From positions 24,637,681-24,701,680 of the forward strand of contig LS997562.1 of assembly GCA_000469685.2 (NCBI GenBank): a DNA stretch of 64,000 bases, written 5' to 3'. Origin of the DNA: Haemonchus contortus. Its lineage: Eukaryota; Nematoda; Chromadorea; Rhabditida; Trichostrongylidae. The position numbers were made by a program, and so were the translations under genes. Shown here piece by piece: positions 47,691 through 60,159 of the stretch; within the stretch, counting starts at the first letter, position 1, and each line of letters starts with the position of its first letter. The notes beneath the pieces are model-generated. The model saw nothing but the letters and a program-made list of their open reading frames with translations. It was not told the origin of the DNA and did not search any database.

Positions 47691-49461
47691 GAGTACATTC
47701 ATAGGTCGATTCTTGGTCGAAACCCTTCTTCTAATTGATGTCACGGCATCTTGTTTGTTTTGAGGAAGTGCATGTGAACTGGTGGGGTGCAGCAATATTT
47801 TAACTGGTCACAAAGGTGTACGTGCCTTCTCCTCCGTTCCGTGGTGCGTTAAAAATACGCCGGTTCTCATCTGGTAGGAGTCTGTTTTAATGCAATTAAC
47901 ATTTTATTGAGTAAGCTCGATAGGCTACTACCCCATTCAGGGTTGCTCTCGGTTGACCTTTCCATAACCTAGTCGCCTGTTGTGAATTCATTCAGCCAAA
48001 TGGAACCTAGGGCACTTTCGTACAAAGTTGCATTAGAAGTAGAAGTTGCATTGGACTTCTTATTTTATGTCATTGCTAGGCTTTTCTTGTTGCTTGGAAT
48101 CTTTCTTTACCTGTAGAGGAAAATCTTTTCTTTAGTGCCCAATCATAGGCTAATGGATGTCTAGGAGGGCAGCAAATATTTGCAGAACATTCTGTTCTTT
48201 AGTGTTTGTAGTAACCCACTATCAAAATGCGCAATGGGGTGATCGTTTGGTCTAGGATTACCGCTCATGTTTTTCTATTATAAACTATGTATAGTCTTCT
48301 TCAAGCTCTATTATGGTAAAGTCTTCGGTCATTTCTGCTCTCCCAGAAAACTCGTTTCAAGGAGGCTATTTCGGTCTGACTATCCAACTGTCATTCTTGT
48401 GACTTCTTTGTGAAGTTTGAGATCCGCTTGCTTATTTTCATACTATTCTGTCTTGGGAAGAGCCGAGCGCTTTCAGGCTGTCGTTGCGGAGGTGTCGTAC
48501 TGCTAGAGCCTTGAACAACCTAAACTAACTTAATGAATTCTTCTCAGTGTGGAATCGCAAATAAGATGTTTTTTTTTCAAATGTGCTGTTAAGGAATGTC
48601 ATCTTCTACAAGGTTGAGGATTACTCTATATTTATATATTTGTATTTGTTGTTCATCCCAATATTTTTCTCTGCCACTGCCTTTTCTCTATTACAACAGC
48701 CACTTTGATTAATACGAGAAGTGCCTTCAGACTACCTCGAATTAAATACCTCGCCTCGGGAATTTTTGGCTTCGCCGTTTCTTATTAACTGATCCCAGCC
48801 AAATCTCCTCGTATTGTTCAGTTTCACATCTTGATCGGTGGCATGTTGGCAGAATTGGACAATCATAGATGCTCAGTGTATTGGAGGGTTTAGGGTCTTC
48901 CCTCGAAATGGAAGCTGAAGTTTCTGAGGAAGTATTGGTTTTGATCATGGATTTTTTCTTTTGAATGAAGGAAACCTGAGTTCCTGTGAGACCCCGACAA
49001 TCTCGGAGTCTTGCAGAAACCCGGTCAGTTTTGCTGCGGAAAATTATGGGAAACGAGAGTGAATCATTCGCTGTTAGGCATTTTATCTACACACAGAATC
49101 GGCATATTTTCACATCAGGGAAGCCGATCCGTGTTCCTTCCGCTCGTTCTGTATATCGTGGGATGAAGGTGCATACGCACGTATGTGTACGACGTGACAG
49201 GCTGGCCTCCCCACTCTCTCCTTTTCCTTCTGATTCAACGATGTTCAAAGCATTGATTGAGTTTTGCTTGCACATCACTAGCTGATGCTTCAGTGTGCGT
49301 TTATGGAATTGAACTTCGCTGCTGCTCATGAACTTGCTTGTTATTGACCAGTTTTTCGCGTTCGTTTTGAGAAGTTTTCATATGTCCAGAGGGAGATTCG
49401 AATTCCAGGGACATAGTTCATGCTTGTTCACACTGAACGCGGTATAATTCTTCGTTGAATT
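47691..49461. other. Upstream region of the TMEM98-like gene
   Basis: No gene identified. A possible trans-splice acceptor (GATTCGAATTCCAG, ending near 49408) lies about 50 bases before the ATG at 49462. T-rich sequence dominates. Confidence 0.4.
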
Positions 49462-52400
49462 ATGGATGCTGTCGTATTTTTGGCGTTGGCTGTCCTAGCA
49501 GCTGTTTTCATTGTGTCACTTCTTGTGCTACTGGTCATGTGTCAAAGACGTCGGATGCAAATTAGAAGTTTCAAGGTGGGTTTCTGTGAGCACCTTCAGT
49601 GCAATTCGTAGGTTTCTGCTGCTCCTTTGTTACTGATGCTTTACTTTTACTGATTAATGGGGCTATTGTAGCTCGCAAGCGCCACAGCAGGATTTTCAAA
49701 GCTACGTAATGAGAATCTTGACGGTCATATTATGCAGTTGAGTCCGCTTATAGGTGAGTCAATTTTAATATTGTACAACTGTTTGTTCCATTATCAAGGC
49801 TCGAATACATGTAGTGAATCAAGTTCCGCCCAAATCTATCTCATGAAAACGTTGTTGGATTTTCGTGTCGGTATACTTCATACCCATGGCATGCATTACG
49901 TGCATTAAAATTGCAGCTTAAATGAATTAATACATCCGTGCCGATTAGGTAAATTTTACGAGGTTTCGAGATGTGCTTGCATCGATACCTAAAAACTTCC
50001 GCCTACATTAGCGCTAGCGGAAAACGTTATCACGCGATATTGGGCGTTTTCATTTGAGGGATAGCTAGAGTATTGGGCCCAAGTGTTGTTACTCAATGCT
50101 CTTAATGTCCTTTCGAGCATTTTTCATCTAGTCTTAAAATTCCGGGAATACGCCTTCAGATACGCAACTTCAGCCTAAATAATACGAATGGTCCGTATTA
50201 AAATGTGGTTATGCGTACGTTCGCTCCGAGGTCGTAAACCCTGAAAGAGCTTGAAGAAACGTTGGCGTTAGGAAGTAAAATGTTTGACGACACCATTTTT
50301 GATGAGTCATTGGTCAGAAGTGGTTAGTTTGTTGTTAATTGATGGTTGAGGGAGAGAAAATCAACTAGGAAGTCTTGTCATTGTAGTGATAAATGTCTCA
50401 GCTCTAAACTGGATTTTTACATTCTTGGCAATAAAGGCTAGCTCAAAGGATCATAGTAGTTGTTCGAAATTGAGGTGTCTGAATGATTTTTCGAGTGTTT
50501 CGTGGGCCTACGATCAAACCTCTTGGGAGTTCTTAAGACAGTTCTTAATCCATCACATCCGAGCCAAATTTCTACGAACTCTGTTCTTTTTGTCATGTCA
50601 TACATATAGGCTTGTTTGGCTCGGGCGGCTATCGTCTCGGTATCCCACGACCATGCTAATGTGATAGTGCACCACTGGCCATTATACCACATCAGTCCTC
50701 ATTTAAACAATAATTTTGGACAAAGGGAAAATTATTAGGATTGTCTTATGGTTGAATAATGTTGTCTACTGATTCTGATGGAGCGGTAGGTGGACAGTAT
50801 CTCTTCACGAAATCTGATATTGCATTTGTAGGCCTATTATTCACTTATGCACCTTTTTCCGTCGAAGAAAGCATTGAGTTTATTTCGAGTTCCTTAATCT
50901 CAAGTTCTCATTCGCATGACATATCTAGTCAGTGGATATGGCTAATCTTCAATTATCCTTATTGCTAAAGCACGAAAGCGTTCATGTGCTTCCCATAAAA
51001 TAATTGCTTGTTTCTATGGAAACAAGCTTTTCTTGGCTGTGTGGAACGGGATGACGGTACTTGTCATAGTGTTTGCATGGGAGTAGAAGGATTATTAGCA
51101 ACTGTGGGTGATTTTACACTTCTACATTTGAGTATCTAACAAACGATAATTTACAATGCGGTTCCACCATTTGATCTTCTGAAAAAAAATCCAATCGGGC
51201 GATAGTTAGATAGTTGCGTTCTCTCTTTCTGGGCGGAAGTGGTTTAGCGTCAAGTGGCGTGCTGTAACACGTATGGTTTGAGAATTGAATCCTGGATAAG
51301 TGCTCGCCCAGGTCAACCATACCTCCCCTCCTCAGAGTTTGTCAGTTACTCGTCTCTTACGAAACGAATACTGGCTTGTTCATCGCCTTACCACCGCAAT
51401 TTATACTGTAGGTCACCTAACAATAAGCAACGCTACCACGTTCCCAAATTGAAGTCGAGTGCGGGGCTGCACTCCAAAACGGGATTGGTCAAAGCTGAAA
51501 GACCTCAGCCTCATTCTTTGGGTTATGCATAAAACTTCGTGTGGCAAATATGCTAGCCAAAGTCGTGGTTTATACTCCCGAATCGCTCTTTGTGCTACTG
51601 TTCTCGTGTGATGAGTGATGGATATTTTACGGGGCTCATCATAGAGTAAAGAAATTCTAGAGATAAAAAGATCGTATAGGTAGTGCTAGAGCGAAGTGAA
51701 GTTTTTTTTTTTGGGTACAGGGTAGAGTTAAGACGTTATATTGAATTGAGAACTATTATAGAGGAGGTTCTTTTACCACTAGAAGTTTTTTTTGTTTTCT
51801 ATTTCACCTTCCGAGGAGGTAAGTTATGAGGGATCCTTAATTCCTCACTGGTCATGAGCATACTACAAAGCAACTTGTAAAATTTTTTCACGAGTTATTT
51901 CGTATAGATTTCACAGACTCAGAAGCTGTCATTGAATATATTATACCAGTAAAACAATTCTCGAAGTTTTCGAGTGTTTTGGGTAACATGTGATGAGAAG
52001 ATAAAATTGGCTTTTTTCCTTTATCCTTTCCTGAATGCCTGAAACTGCTCAGAGAAAGTTCCTTGTATGCACTCCAGCATGCAACTAGGCAGTTCAAAAA
52101 AGTTTGCACGTGCTGTAAGGTCTCCCCGCCTAGAGATGAAAAAGAATCTCAGTCGTTTGTGCACGAGTCTTCAAAATCGATAAGCTGTTTGAATCGACTG
52201 AAACTAATAAAGGATTAAGAATAAGAAATGCGCTCAAAGTGGTAACGTAAGGCTTAAATGGAATAGCTACAAACCCTAATCGGTATTCTTGTTTTCTGGT
52301 ATATTTGGCCCAGGTCATTCAGAGACTGGCCACCTCAGATCTGCCTTATTTCCTTCTAGCAGCCTGGACATGAATTGCTAATTTCGGAACGGAGAATGAA

Positions 52401-55400
52401 TTAGGCGAAATCTGTTAAACAGATCGTGCGCTGTCGACGTTATTATTATCTGGCTTTTTTGCAACTGTCGCGATATGTCAGCCCGAATATGGAGACCGTT
52501 AGGCCCCCTTCGGAGTACTTCGATGTGCCGGCAAAACTTTGGCCTACCTTAGTTGGCGTTTTTCTGAAACATAGCTAATAGCAACCTAGCAGCTGTTGGA
52601 GGTTTGCTTTTGATTTATGCTCAGTGTTTCAGAAACCCTTTATTTGTAGAAAGAATTCGGATTAAAGTTATGTTGAAAATTTCTTAGGAACAACATACCC
52701 TGAGAAACCGAAATCACTCCTAAAGGATGGCTTTTTTTTTGCAATAAACTGAATAGCTTGACCTGGCTCAATAGATATGCAAGGTCTCCTAATATTTTGG
52801 GGTTGGATAGGTTCTTGGTCGATTTAATGGTCATCAGCATTTCAAGTAATCGTCTTTGGAATCGCTTTGTAAACCCTACGCGCGACTTTTAAGAGTTTTT
52901 TGGCTAACCGTGATTCTCAAGCATTGCGATGTCAGTGTTATGGCTAGCAGGCCACTATAATGCTGACACTAACCGGTTCCGTGGTCCGCATGAAGGTCAT
53001 TGGCTGTGTGCCAAGATAAGAAACACCCATCTCGTCAGCAATAGCGAGCACAACTGAGGGGAAAGAGAGAGAGGGACAATGGCTAGCGCCTGCGACTGTC
53101 GAGGACATGGCAACCCATCGTGCATCTCTGCCTTTGAGACGCTTCCTTTTAGATGGGGACTCTCTCAATATTCCCATGCGTGCTTCCATTGTATGAAAAT
53201 GAATAGGTGCAAGTTTTTCTAAAGTCCTTGAACTCGGAAAATCTACAGTTTTATGCAGAAATGTCTGCCTCACTAGAACTTTGTCTCTATGTCGTGTGAG
53301 GTTAATGGAGTGTTGGATAGTTTTACACCATAGTCGTGAAAAAATGCCTTTCTTCGGATGAGGCGGGGCTAAAACCTTGTTCATATTGCTTCATATTGTT
53401 CATATTGGTACGTGTTAAGTATAGGACGCAAAAAGCGTCTCATTTCAGAGATTTGTCAGTATTTGGTGTTGAAGTAAGCACAAAAATTGGATAAAAAGTT
53501 AGGCCCAAACACTAATGAAGAGCCATTTCACATGTGACAGAAAAACCATCGGTTTTTCTGGTCAGAATGGAAGTCGATTGTGAACGTTCACTATACTGAT
53601 ATCAATTCCAGCCCAAGCCCTTGACAAGAATACATGGGTTTACGACGTCACCGGCCTTCTTCAACACTGTGTTGCTGTTCTTCGTCTTTGCCATCAGCTG
53701 ACAGATCAGTTGGCTGCAGTGCCATTACAGCATGCTTCTCCACAGCTGAGCCACATGCTCTGTCAGGCAACCTTGCGTGTGATGCCGAGATTTGATGATT
53801 TACTGAGCGCCGTGGCCAGCCCTGCTGTGAGTTTTAGTAGTTCTGAAAGTGAGCAGTTCCGAAATATTGAATCTAACAGGTCGATATTCGTGTACTGGAG
53901 GCCCGTGCGATGGCATTGGCTACCGTATGTTGGGCTTTGTATCTGCCGTTCTCGCTCATCAGTCAGAAATACAGGGAGGTTCGTATTAGGGGTTCTTGGC
54001 TTCATTTTTAACCTGCGTTGGTTACTATAGAGGAGCTGGCTTTGAAATTCAGTTTTTGTCGCTTTTAGGCGATGGGAGAGCCGTTGCAGCAGATGGATCG
54101 TCATCTTGATGCTTTACGTCATGCCGCAGAGATAGCTGAACGTGCTAATCTAGGAAACGTGAGTAATTGTTACGGAAAAGTAATAAGATTTACATTTCAT
54201 TCTTGCCTACTTTCAATCGCTTTGTCACCAGCCTGATGAATTTGGAGTTGCTTTCGTTTCTTCCCTTTTTGGGTTTGCTGTTTCAGCTACGTGCTCGGTC
54301 GCTTGCATTTGAGCTATATAAAGCAGGGATACCCTTTCATCTCAGTACACAGCTTCATGTATTATAGGAAGGGTTAGCCCCGCTCTTTTGAGAGCATACT
54401 TAGGTTTGCATCTACATTTCCCGGTTTCTGCGCTATTTCGATGTTTTCGAGTTACATTCATCGGAGTCTTTTATTTTTTCATGTAGCATAACGGATCAAT
54501 CGTTTTTCGTTTTCTCTCATTTTCTATTTCATCCTTTTTACAACCTTCGTGCTGCATCAAAGAGCACTCCAAGCGCTCTTTGGATAAGTAAATGGAAATT
54601 CTGCTGTAAGTTTGGGCTTTCACTTAGCCTACTGAGATAACAAAGTCAGTCGAATAGAGAATTGTTTTCGAAGTAGGCGGAAGGGTGTTCTTTTTTTTTA
54701 ACAGTAGTTGATTTTTGGTAAGGTAGATAGTTGATGGACCACTCCACTTGAAAATGAAATCTATGGTGAACTGGCTCTGTGTTCTCACTCGAGGCCTTGT
54801 TCTTTTGCAGGGTTCTTTCTCAATATCAAGGTTTTTGAAGGTATTGTGCTTTTTTTGGGGGCAAGTATTGCTTTGTTGATACTTTTACGGGATCAGAGTG
54901 TGGAATCGGTCCAATATATCTTTGTTCGAATGGTGAACCCTTACTTTTTAGATACTAGTGTAGCACATATGCACAACTGCAGGATATTAAGAACGGATCC
55001 ATTGTAGTACCAAGAACATCCCTCACGTATAAGGCGCGCATATAATTGTACTTGATACCAAAACGCAATCAACGGGGTCTCTCGAGTCGACCACGTTTGT
55101 TCTCTAGCAGAAGCCTTTGTCATGAAAAATTATTCTTTACTCCAAGTGCGTTGTGGATCAAATGACACGCTTGCTGGATGCTGACGTGCTTGGTAGACCC
55201 TCCATCCAGCTTTTTGACTTCATGTTAAGGTTTAACTGATGAATGCAGAGGTAAAGGTGTAAGATTCGACAGTACTCTTATGTTGACTGTACCCGATAAG
55301 ACCATTCTAAAATTAAGACTGAGTACTACATAATCACCGAAAAGGAAAAATCAATTTGCGTTATATCTTTCAATAGTTCTTCACCACTGAACGGCGATCG

Positions 55401-56988
55401 ATGGATAATATCAATTAATTTGCCCCATGTAATATGCCATAAGCTGTTGAACCTCTTTACTGACATCTAATCGAAGACGATGGTTATCGACTCTTTTCTT
55501 TGCCTCAATATGGAAATGGTGTTGTACGCTTCCTTTTTTCATTACCATCTGGTCCACCACTCAAAAAGCGCCTGCGCCCACTACGAATCGGCAAAAATGT
55601 CGCCTGTTTTTTACGTAGTAGTTAGCGCTTCTTTTGAATTTTACCCTATTTTCTCTAGACACCACAGAAATGGAGTGCTCACGTTTTGATATCGGACTGC
55701 GACTATAGCGATTGATATCGGATTTAAGAGAGTATGAAGTCGTTTGTAGGTAGTAAACTGGAGACCTTCTAATATCCCTTGCAAGCCTTTATCAGTGTTG
55801 ACATGACGCACTGAAGTAACAAGTTCAGCTCTTCTCATGAAGGCTCTGGGCAAAATTTGTTGGGTGCGTGCGACTCCGAGTGTCCCTGTCAGAAGTTTTG
55901 CGATCGTAAATGGTTTTATTTGATCCGTACATAGGAGTGACTGGTCAGCCGAGCATTGCGACTCTATTACAAGAATAGGGAAAGTCCATTGTAGGCCTGG
56001 GATCTTACAAGAGCATATAATATAACAGAGAACTTCAGGCGATTTGTTATTGCAAGTAATCGATACTGAAATACAGTGTCGGCTCATCATAATGACATTA
56101 GTGGCGCTCATTTTTCAGTTGGAGCTTGACTGGTCTCATCTCGATGCAGTCGCTGAGAATGTTGCGGCTGCGCAAGAAGCGGCGAGAGTTGTTACCGAAA
56201 CAACACCGCTTGTTGATCCGACCGAAAACGTCACTACCGTGGGAGATTCTACGACAGATTCCGCTGATGGGTGAGTATTCATTGGAGTTTTGTATTCTGA
56301 AAAGTGAAATTTATTCTTCAGTAGTTGCTCTTGGAAAGTTTCGTAGGCAGGAGATGGTTTATGGCTCTACTTGCGCTAATCTAAATTCTACCGACGCATT
56401 GACCGTTCACATTGATTTAATATGGGTTGAACATCACCTTTCAATAAAATTCGGAGCGGCTTGCACCTCTTGCACCTACCCCTCAAACTTAAATATAATG
56501 ACCTGTCTTGTTGCCATTTTGACATAAACTGCTGCTGAATTTATCTTTTCTCCTTGTTTTCTGGAATTCGTTCTCACTAGTGAAAAGCAGTGCCCTCAGT
56601 TAGTGGTGGGGGTAAACTTGCCCGCTTATAAAAATCTGTTTCCCTCAGATTGGACAGGTACAGGTGTTTTTTGGAGTCTTAATGCGCTGGTGTGGGAGAG
56701 GTTCGCAATGTGGGCAGTACTCACATTGTGGATTGAATGTCTAATGCACTGACGAAAGATACTGTTGCGAGCTTGCTTCCTTTACTCCTGCGACGTTTTA
56801 GTGATTTAGCAATTTTAATGAGCTATTTTCATCGTGTACATATTTATTTATTTATTTATTTATTCATATTGGTTCGATTTTGTCTTGAGTCTTACCTACT
56901 AATTTGTGCACGTTACATATATTTTTTATTTTTCAGGACGAATTCGACTCCTGGAAATGGCAATCATCCCATTGACCCCAGCGGATAA
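49462..56988 (+). CDS. TMEM98: TMEM98-like single-pass membrane protein
   Basis: Exons: 49462-49575, 49672-49753, 53612-53826, 53880-53978, 54069-54158, 56119-56270 and 56937-56988. All join in phase to 268 codons including the TAA. The protein begins with an N-terminal membrane helix (residues 2-26, FLALAVLAAVFIVSLLVLLV) followed by CQRRR. The helical domain contains DKNTWVYDVTGLLQHCVAVL then RLCHQLTDQL, which aligns well with the ED-W-ED-SGLM-HCIAILKICH-LTEKLV region of vertebrate TMEM98. RVLEARAMALATV and EPLQQMDRHLDALRHAAEIA match later helices. The C-terminal tail is Thr/Asp/Asn-rich. Vertebrate TMEM98 is about 226 residues and binds and restrains the membrane-bound transcription factor MYRF; whether that holds in nematodes is not shown here. 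Acceptors are typical (TTTTTCAG twice). Intron 2 is 3.9 kb, and the C-terminal exon is tiny. Confidence 0.85.
50605..50700 (-). repeat. SINE head fragment
   Basis: On the minus strand: GATGTGGTATAATGGCCAGTGGTGCAC, CATGGTCGTGGGATACCGAG, CCGCCCGAGCCAAACAAGCC. This is the tRNA-like head plus the start of the body. It lies in intron 2 of the TMEM98-like gene, in antisense. Confidence 0.65.
51230..51335 (+). repeat. SINE head fragment
   Basis: GGGCGGAAGTGGTTTAGCGTCAAGTGGCG is followed by a decayed B box (GAATTGAATCC) and CGCCCAGGTCAACC, then CCTCCCCTCC. It is the same family as the copy at 20713-20880, in the sense direction of the host intron. Confidence 0.65.
52944..53384 (-). CDS. Unassigned 146-codon antisense ORF in a TMEM98 intron
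   Basis: It is open from an ATG at 53384. The composition is mixed and protein-like in places (SLSFPSVVLAIADEMGVSYL), but there is no signal peptide, membrane helix or motif that I recognise and no clear splice site or upstream trans-splice acceptor. It could be a chance ORF or an old mobile-element fragment. Confidence 0.15.
   Translation of the reverse strand: MNKVLAPPHPKKGIFSRLWCKTIQHSINLTRHRDKVLVRQTFLHKTVDFPSSRTLEKLAPIHFHTMEARMGILRESPSKRKRLKGRDARWVAMSSTVAGASHCPSLSFPSVVLAIADEMGVSYLGTQPMTFMRTTEPVSVSIIVAC
56843..56866. repeat. (TTTA)n microsatellite
   Basis: About six units of ATTT, 70 bases before the acceptor of the last TMEM98 exon. A second low-complexity TG-rich stretch lies at about 57138-57195. 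Confidence 0.85.
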
Positions 56989-59900
56989 TTTCGCACTACA
57001 TAACTGTTACTTGGCTTCTTTGAGTTTGTCCTTCGTTAAGTTTTTGACATTTGCATTTTTCTACAATCTGCAATTGAACCAGGTTATTGAAATCGGCTAG
57101 CAGAAGAAATTCAGGTAATAACGATCATTAACGGGCTGTATGTGTGTATGTAAGTACGTGTGTGCATGTGTGTGGGTGTGTGCGTTTGTGTAGTGTAGGG
57201 TCTAAAAAACTTATGCAATGAGTACATTTTGTTATACCTCCCACATTGTACGGCTGTGTGTTTGTGTTGTTATTTTATGAAGCTTTTCTAGTTGTGGTGG
57301 TTTAAACCGTTTATTTGTTACTACTATCGATTATGTTACTTCTATTATATGAAAACACCTCGTAAATTGTAACGCGTCGTTATACCATGTATACCGTCTC
57401 AATATATTGACCTCTCTGCTGTTCCGTTTATTGTACAATTATCCTTTACATCTCTTCCTCTCCTTCTCCCATCTCTCAGTCGCTCATTTGCTGTGTGTAG
57501 GTTCTGGTGTACTGAGTGCGCGGTGCGTAGAGCTATGTCCTACTCGGGTGATTTGAGATCACGCAACACGCTGCTTACGGGACAGTGTATTTATACGCTT
57601 GTTTTCACTTGTTCGACAATTTTAATTCGTACCTCTAATATCAACAAGCATATTTTTTTTCTGTGTTGATGTTAAATCTCTTTTGTTTCCATACCGTCAT
57701 CCTCCATATGAAATTGTATGGCATTTGTCTCAATCATCGTTGTATAGGTATCACTTTGTTGATATGGGATTTTTAGCCGCCCTTAGATTCGGGCTTTGGA
57801 CGAGGCCAAGTAAAGCAGACCAAATGTATCGTAGAAATGTTTGTCTGCTCTAAAAATGGGCTTAAGCTATGCGTCCTATGCGCAGTTACGTTGCACCAAC
57901 TTCGTATTTGCTTGAAATGAACTTCAATGAAATTTCCTTCAAATCATTCGTAACCATTAGCACAGACATATATTGCTATCAACGGTGATTCGATGACAAG
58001 AGGGTGTTTCGAAGAGGAAATGTAAACACCACCCCGCATAAGCCCATGTTCATGCCCCTGTGGATGAGTTTCGAACGCGTAATGTGGATGTTTCAGTGTG
58101 TTTTGAAAGTGTTTGCGTGGTCACATGATGATCCATATCTTATTTCGACACATCCTTCCACAGAACTTGGTCCTTATTTGGCTTTTGCTGAGCTCTCGTC
58201 TATTCTCGAGTGCCAGGCCTGTCCGACGAATCTGGGGGCGTTAGCAGCGTTGTTGTACGGGCGAAATCTGTTGGAATTCACACACAGTAGCATACGCTTC
58301 GACTGTTTGTAACATGAGCTCCCATTGTGAAGTTGATTAACCATCAAACTGTCCCGCATAAACATTTTTCGAAGTTGTTTATGTGTTTGCTGTTGGTAAC
58401 CGATTCACACAAATACCTTGTCGCTGATATCTGAGTTGAAAGTCTTAATCAAAATATTGAAATAAGGGCTTAAGGCGACGGCGCCATGGCGTCCATAAGA
58501 GACACGGTCATCGAGGCGCTCAGTTCGGTTGGTTTCTCATTGTTTTGTCATGAAAGAATTACATTCTATTTGGCAAGTAAGTACTTTGACAGGAAATTTG
58601 AAAGCGCTAACAGATTTGTATAAAGTATTTTTAACTGATTAACCGCCAGCAATTGGTTGAACCGCCTCACCGCACGAAATACTAACTTCGAAGTAACGCA
58701 AGCACCGTCTCCTAGTTTTGCGGGGCGTGAAGGGGCACATCCATCATGAGATGCTAAACGCAGACCAGATAGTCACCTCTATCGCTTACCCCTATCAACC
58801 CCAGCGTTTGGCTAGAAGGAAGGGGGGGGGGGTTAGAGGAGATCATCCAAGAGCACGATTGAACCAGAAATTTTTCTCTAGAGTTTCCCCTCGTTTGGTT
58901 CCAGGTTGATCATCAGTCGTACCCTCAGAACGTTGTCCCTTCTGATTACCATATACTTCACCTTCTCAAGCTTGACATTGTTGGAAAAAAGTTCGCAGCT
59001 CGTTGTGAACTGAAAATGGGAGTCAATGATTTTTCGAGGCATAATTCTTGATTACCGGATACAAGGCACCAGTGCTCTGCTCAATGGATAAGTGAGGGTT
59101 TTGATGTCCCTGGTGAATAGTAATTCGGAAAGTTTTACGTATGAACTAAACTTGAATTTCTTTCTCTAGAAGAATTTTCTTGCCAAGCTAGCGTTGTTGA
59201 CGATTGAACGTTCTTGAACCAGCTCAGATGAATTACTTGCAATGGGGTATGGGTACATACGTGCGTCCGAGGATTTGCGCGGCGAAGTGCGTGTTGATTC
59301 GAACGAGTCTGGCGCCTATCATTAGGGCCTAAATTTGAACTACAATAGATTAGTAGGGTCAGTTGATACTACTGATCTACTCTACTACAAATTTGGGCCG
59401 CCAGAGTCGTTCGAATCACCACGCACTTCGCCGCGCAACTTGCCGCGCGCATCCTCGGGCGCACGTAAGTTCCGTCCCCCCCCCCCCCCTTGCAGTGCAG
59501 TAACTAGTGTCGATAGTATCATATATTGGTAAGTAGCGATTAATGGCAATGATGATGTTGTGAGTTAGCTTAGGGTGACCGAGCTATCGGAACTTTTGAG
59601 GTTGTCAAAATAAAGCCAGTCACTTGCTGCTTGGTCTCAGGTACAAATTCTTAGGGGAGGCTAGCATGGCCCTGGATAGATAGCAGTGTTAAGTGATCGA
59701 GACGTGAATTCTCGCCTCGTCCATTCCTTGTCAGGTCCTCCAAACAACTTCTTCCTACAAATGTTTCGAGACAGCGCAAAGCTTTTTTGACATGTTTCTT
59801 TCAATTGGAAAAATTTATGGGTCTTTGGGTGGCACGGTTCCACGGTAATTTTCAAGGTAGTTGTAGCATATAATTTATGGAACTACTTCCTAAGACGTAT

Positions 59901-60150
59901 GAGAAAAGTTGGTCACAGACAACTTCGAGGAAAAATTTGCGGACCAGAAGGATAAACATTACAGCTGTGCATGCTGGGCATCTTACTAGTAAATATAGTT
60001 ACATAATCGTGATGCAGCAGCTCTTTCCTGTAGTTTCGTAGTTTGCCTCGGTAGCATGCCGGATCGAATTGTCCGCTGTTAATACCTAGCGTTTCTTCTC
60101 TTCCATTTCGTCACATTTCTTTCCTGGGGGGATTCCTTCCCTGAAACTCA
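56989..60150. other. Intergenic region between TMEM98-like and EFL1 genes
   Basis: I see no convincing gene. A + ORF at 58004-58312 has a plausible stretch (ELGPYLAFAELSSILECQAC, after the acceptor-like CTTCCACAG) but no partners. A G-run lies at 58822-58832. The long palindrome at 59257-59467 is listed separately. No clear AATAAA follows the TMEM98 stop. Confidence 0.45.
59257..59467. mobile_element. Long palindromic MITE-like element
   Basis: The left arm starts GTGCGTCCGAGGATTTGCGC and runs through GCGGCGAAGTGCGTG, GATTCGAACGAGTCTGGCG, CCTAAATTTG and TAGATTAGTAG. The right arm is its reverse complement with small gaps: CTACTGATCTA, CAAATTTGGGC, CGCCAGAGTCGTTCGAATC, CACGCACTTCGCCGCGC, GCATCCTCGGGCGCAC. 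The arms are about 95 bp each around a short centre (GTCAGTTGATA). Weaker symmetry continues outward to a C14 run at 59476-59489 on the right and a GGGG stretch on the left. The flanking TTGCA on both sides could be a short target duplication, but this is uncertain. Confidence 0.8.
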
Positions 60151-60159
60151 TTTCTGAGC

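Larger units (their letters stand above)
49754..53611. other. Second intron of the TMEM98-like gene
   Basis: It holds two SINE heads (50605-50700 and 51230-51335), a 9-bp hairpin at 51006-51028 (GCTTGTTTC/GAAACAAGC), a 10-bp hairpin at 53539-53561 (CAGAAAAACC/GGTTTTTCTG), and an antisense 146-codon ORF at 53384-52944 listed separately. Otherwise it looks like non-coding sequence. Confidence 0.6.

Noticed and set aside
53539..53561. Rho-independent-type terminator hairpin
   Set aside because: A 10-bp hairpin with T-rich arm in an intron of a nematode gene; bacterial terminators are not relevant here.
55641..56111. Antisense 156-codon ORF in a TMEM98 intron
   Set aside because: No recognisable domain, composition rich in Cys/Ile/Ser as in chance ORFs, and it lies opposite a well-supported gene.
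58004..58312. 102-codon ORF between TMEM98-like and EFL1 genes
   Set aside because: Part of it looks protein-like, but there is no splice partner, no family resemblance and an opposite-strand ORF of similar quality.
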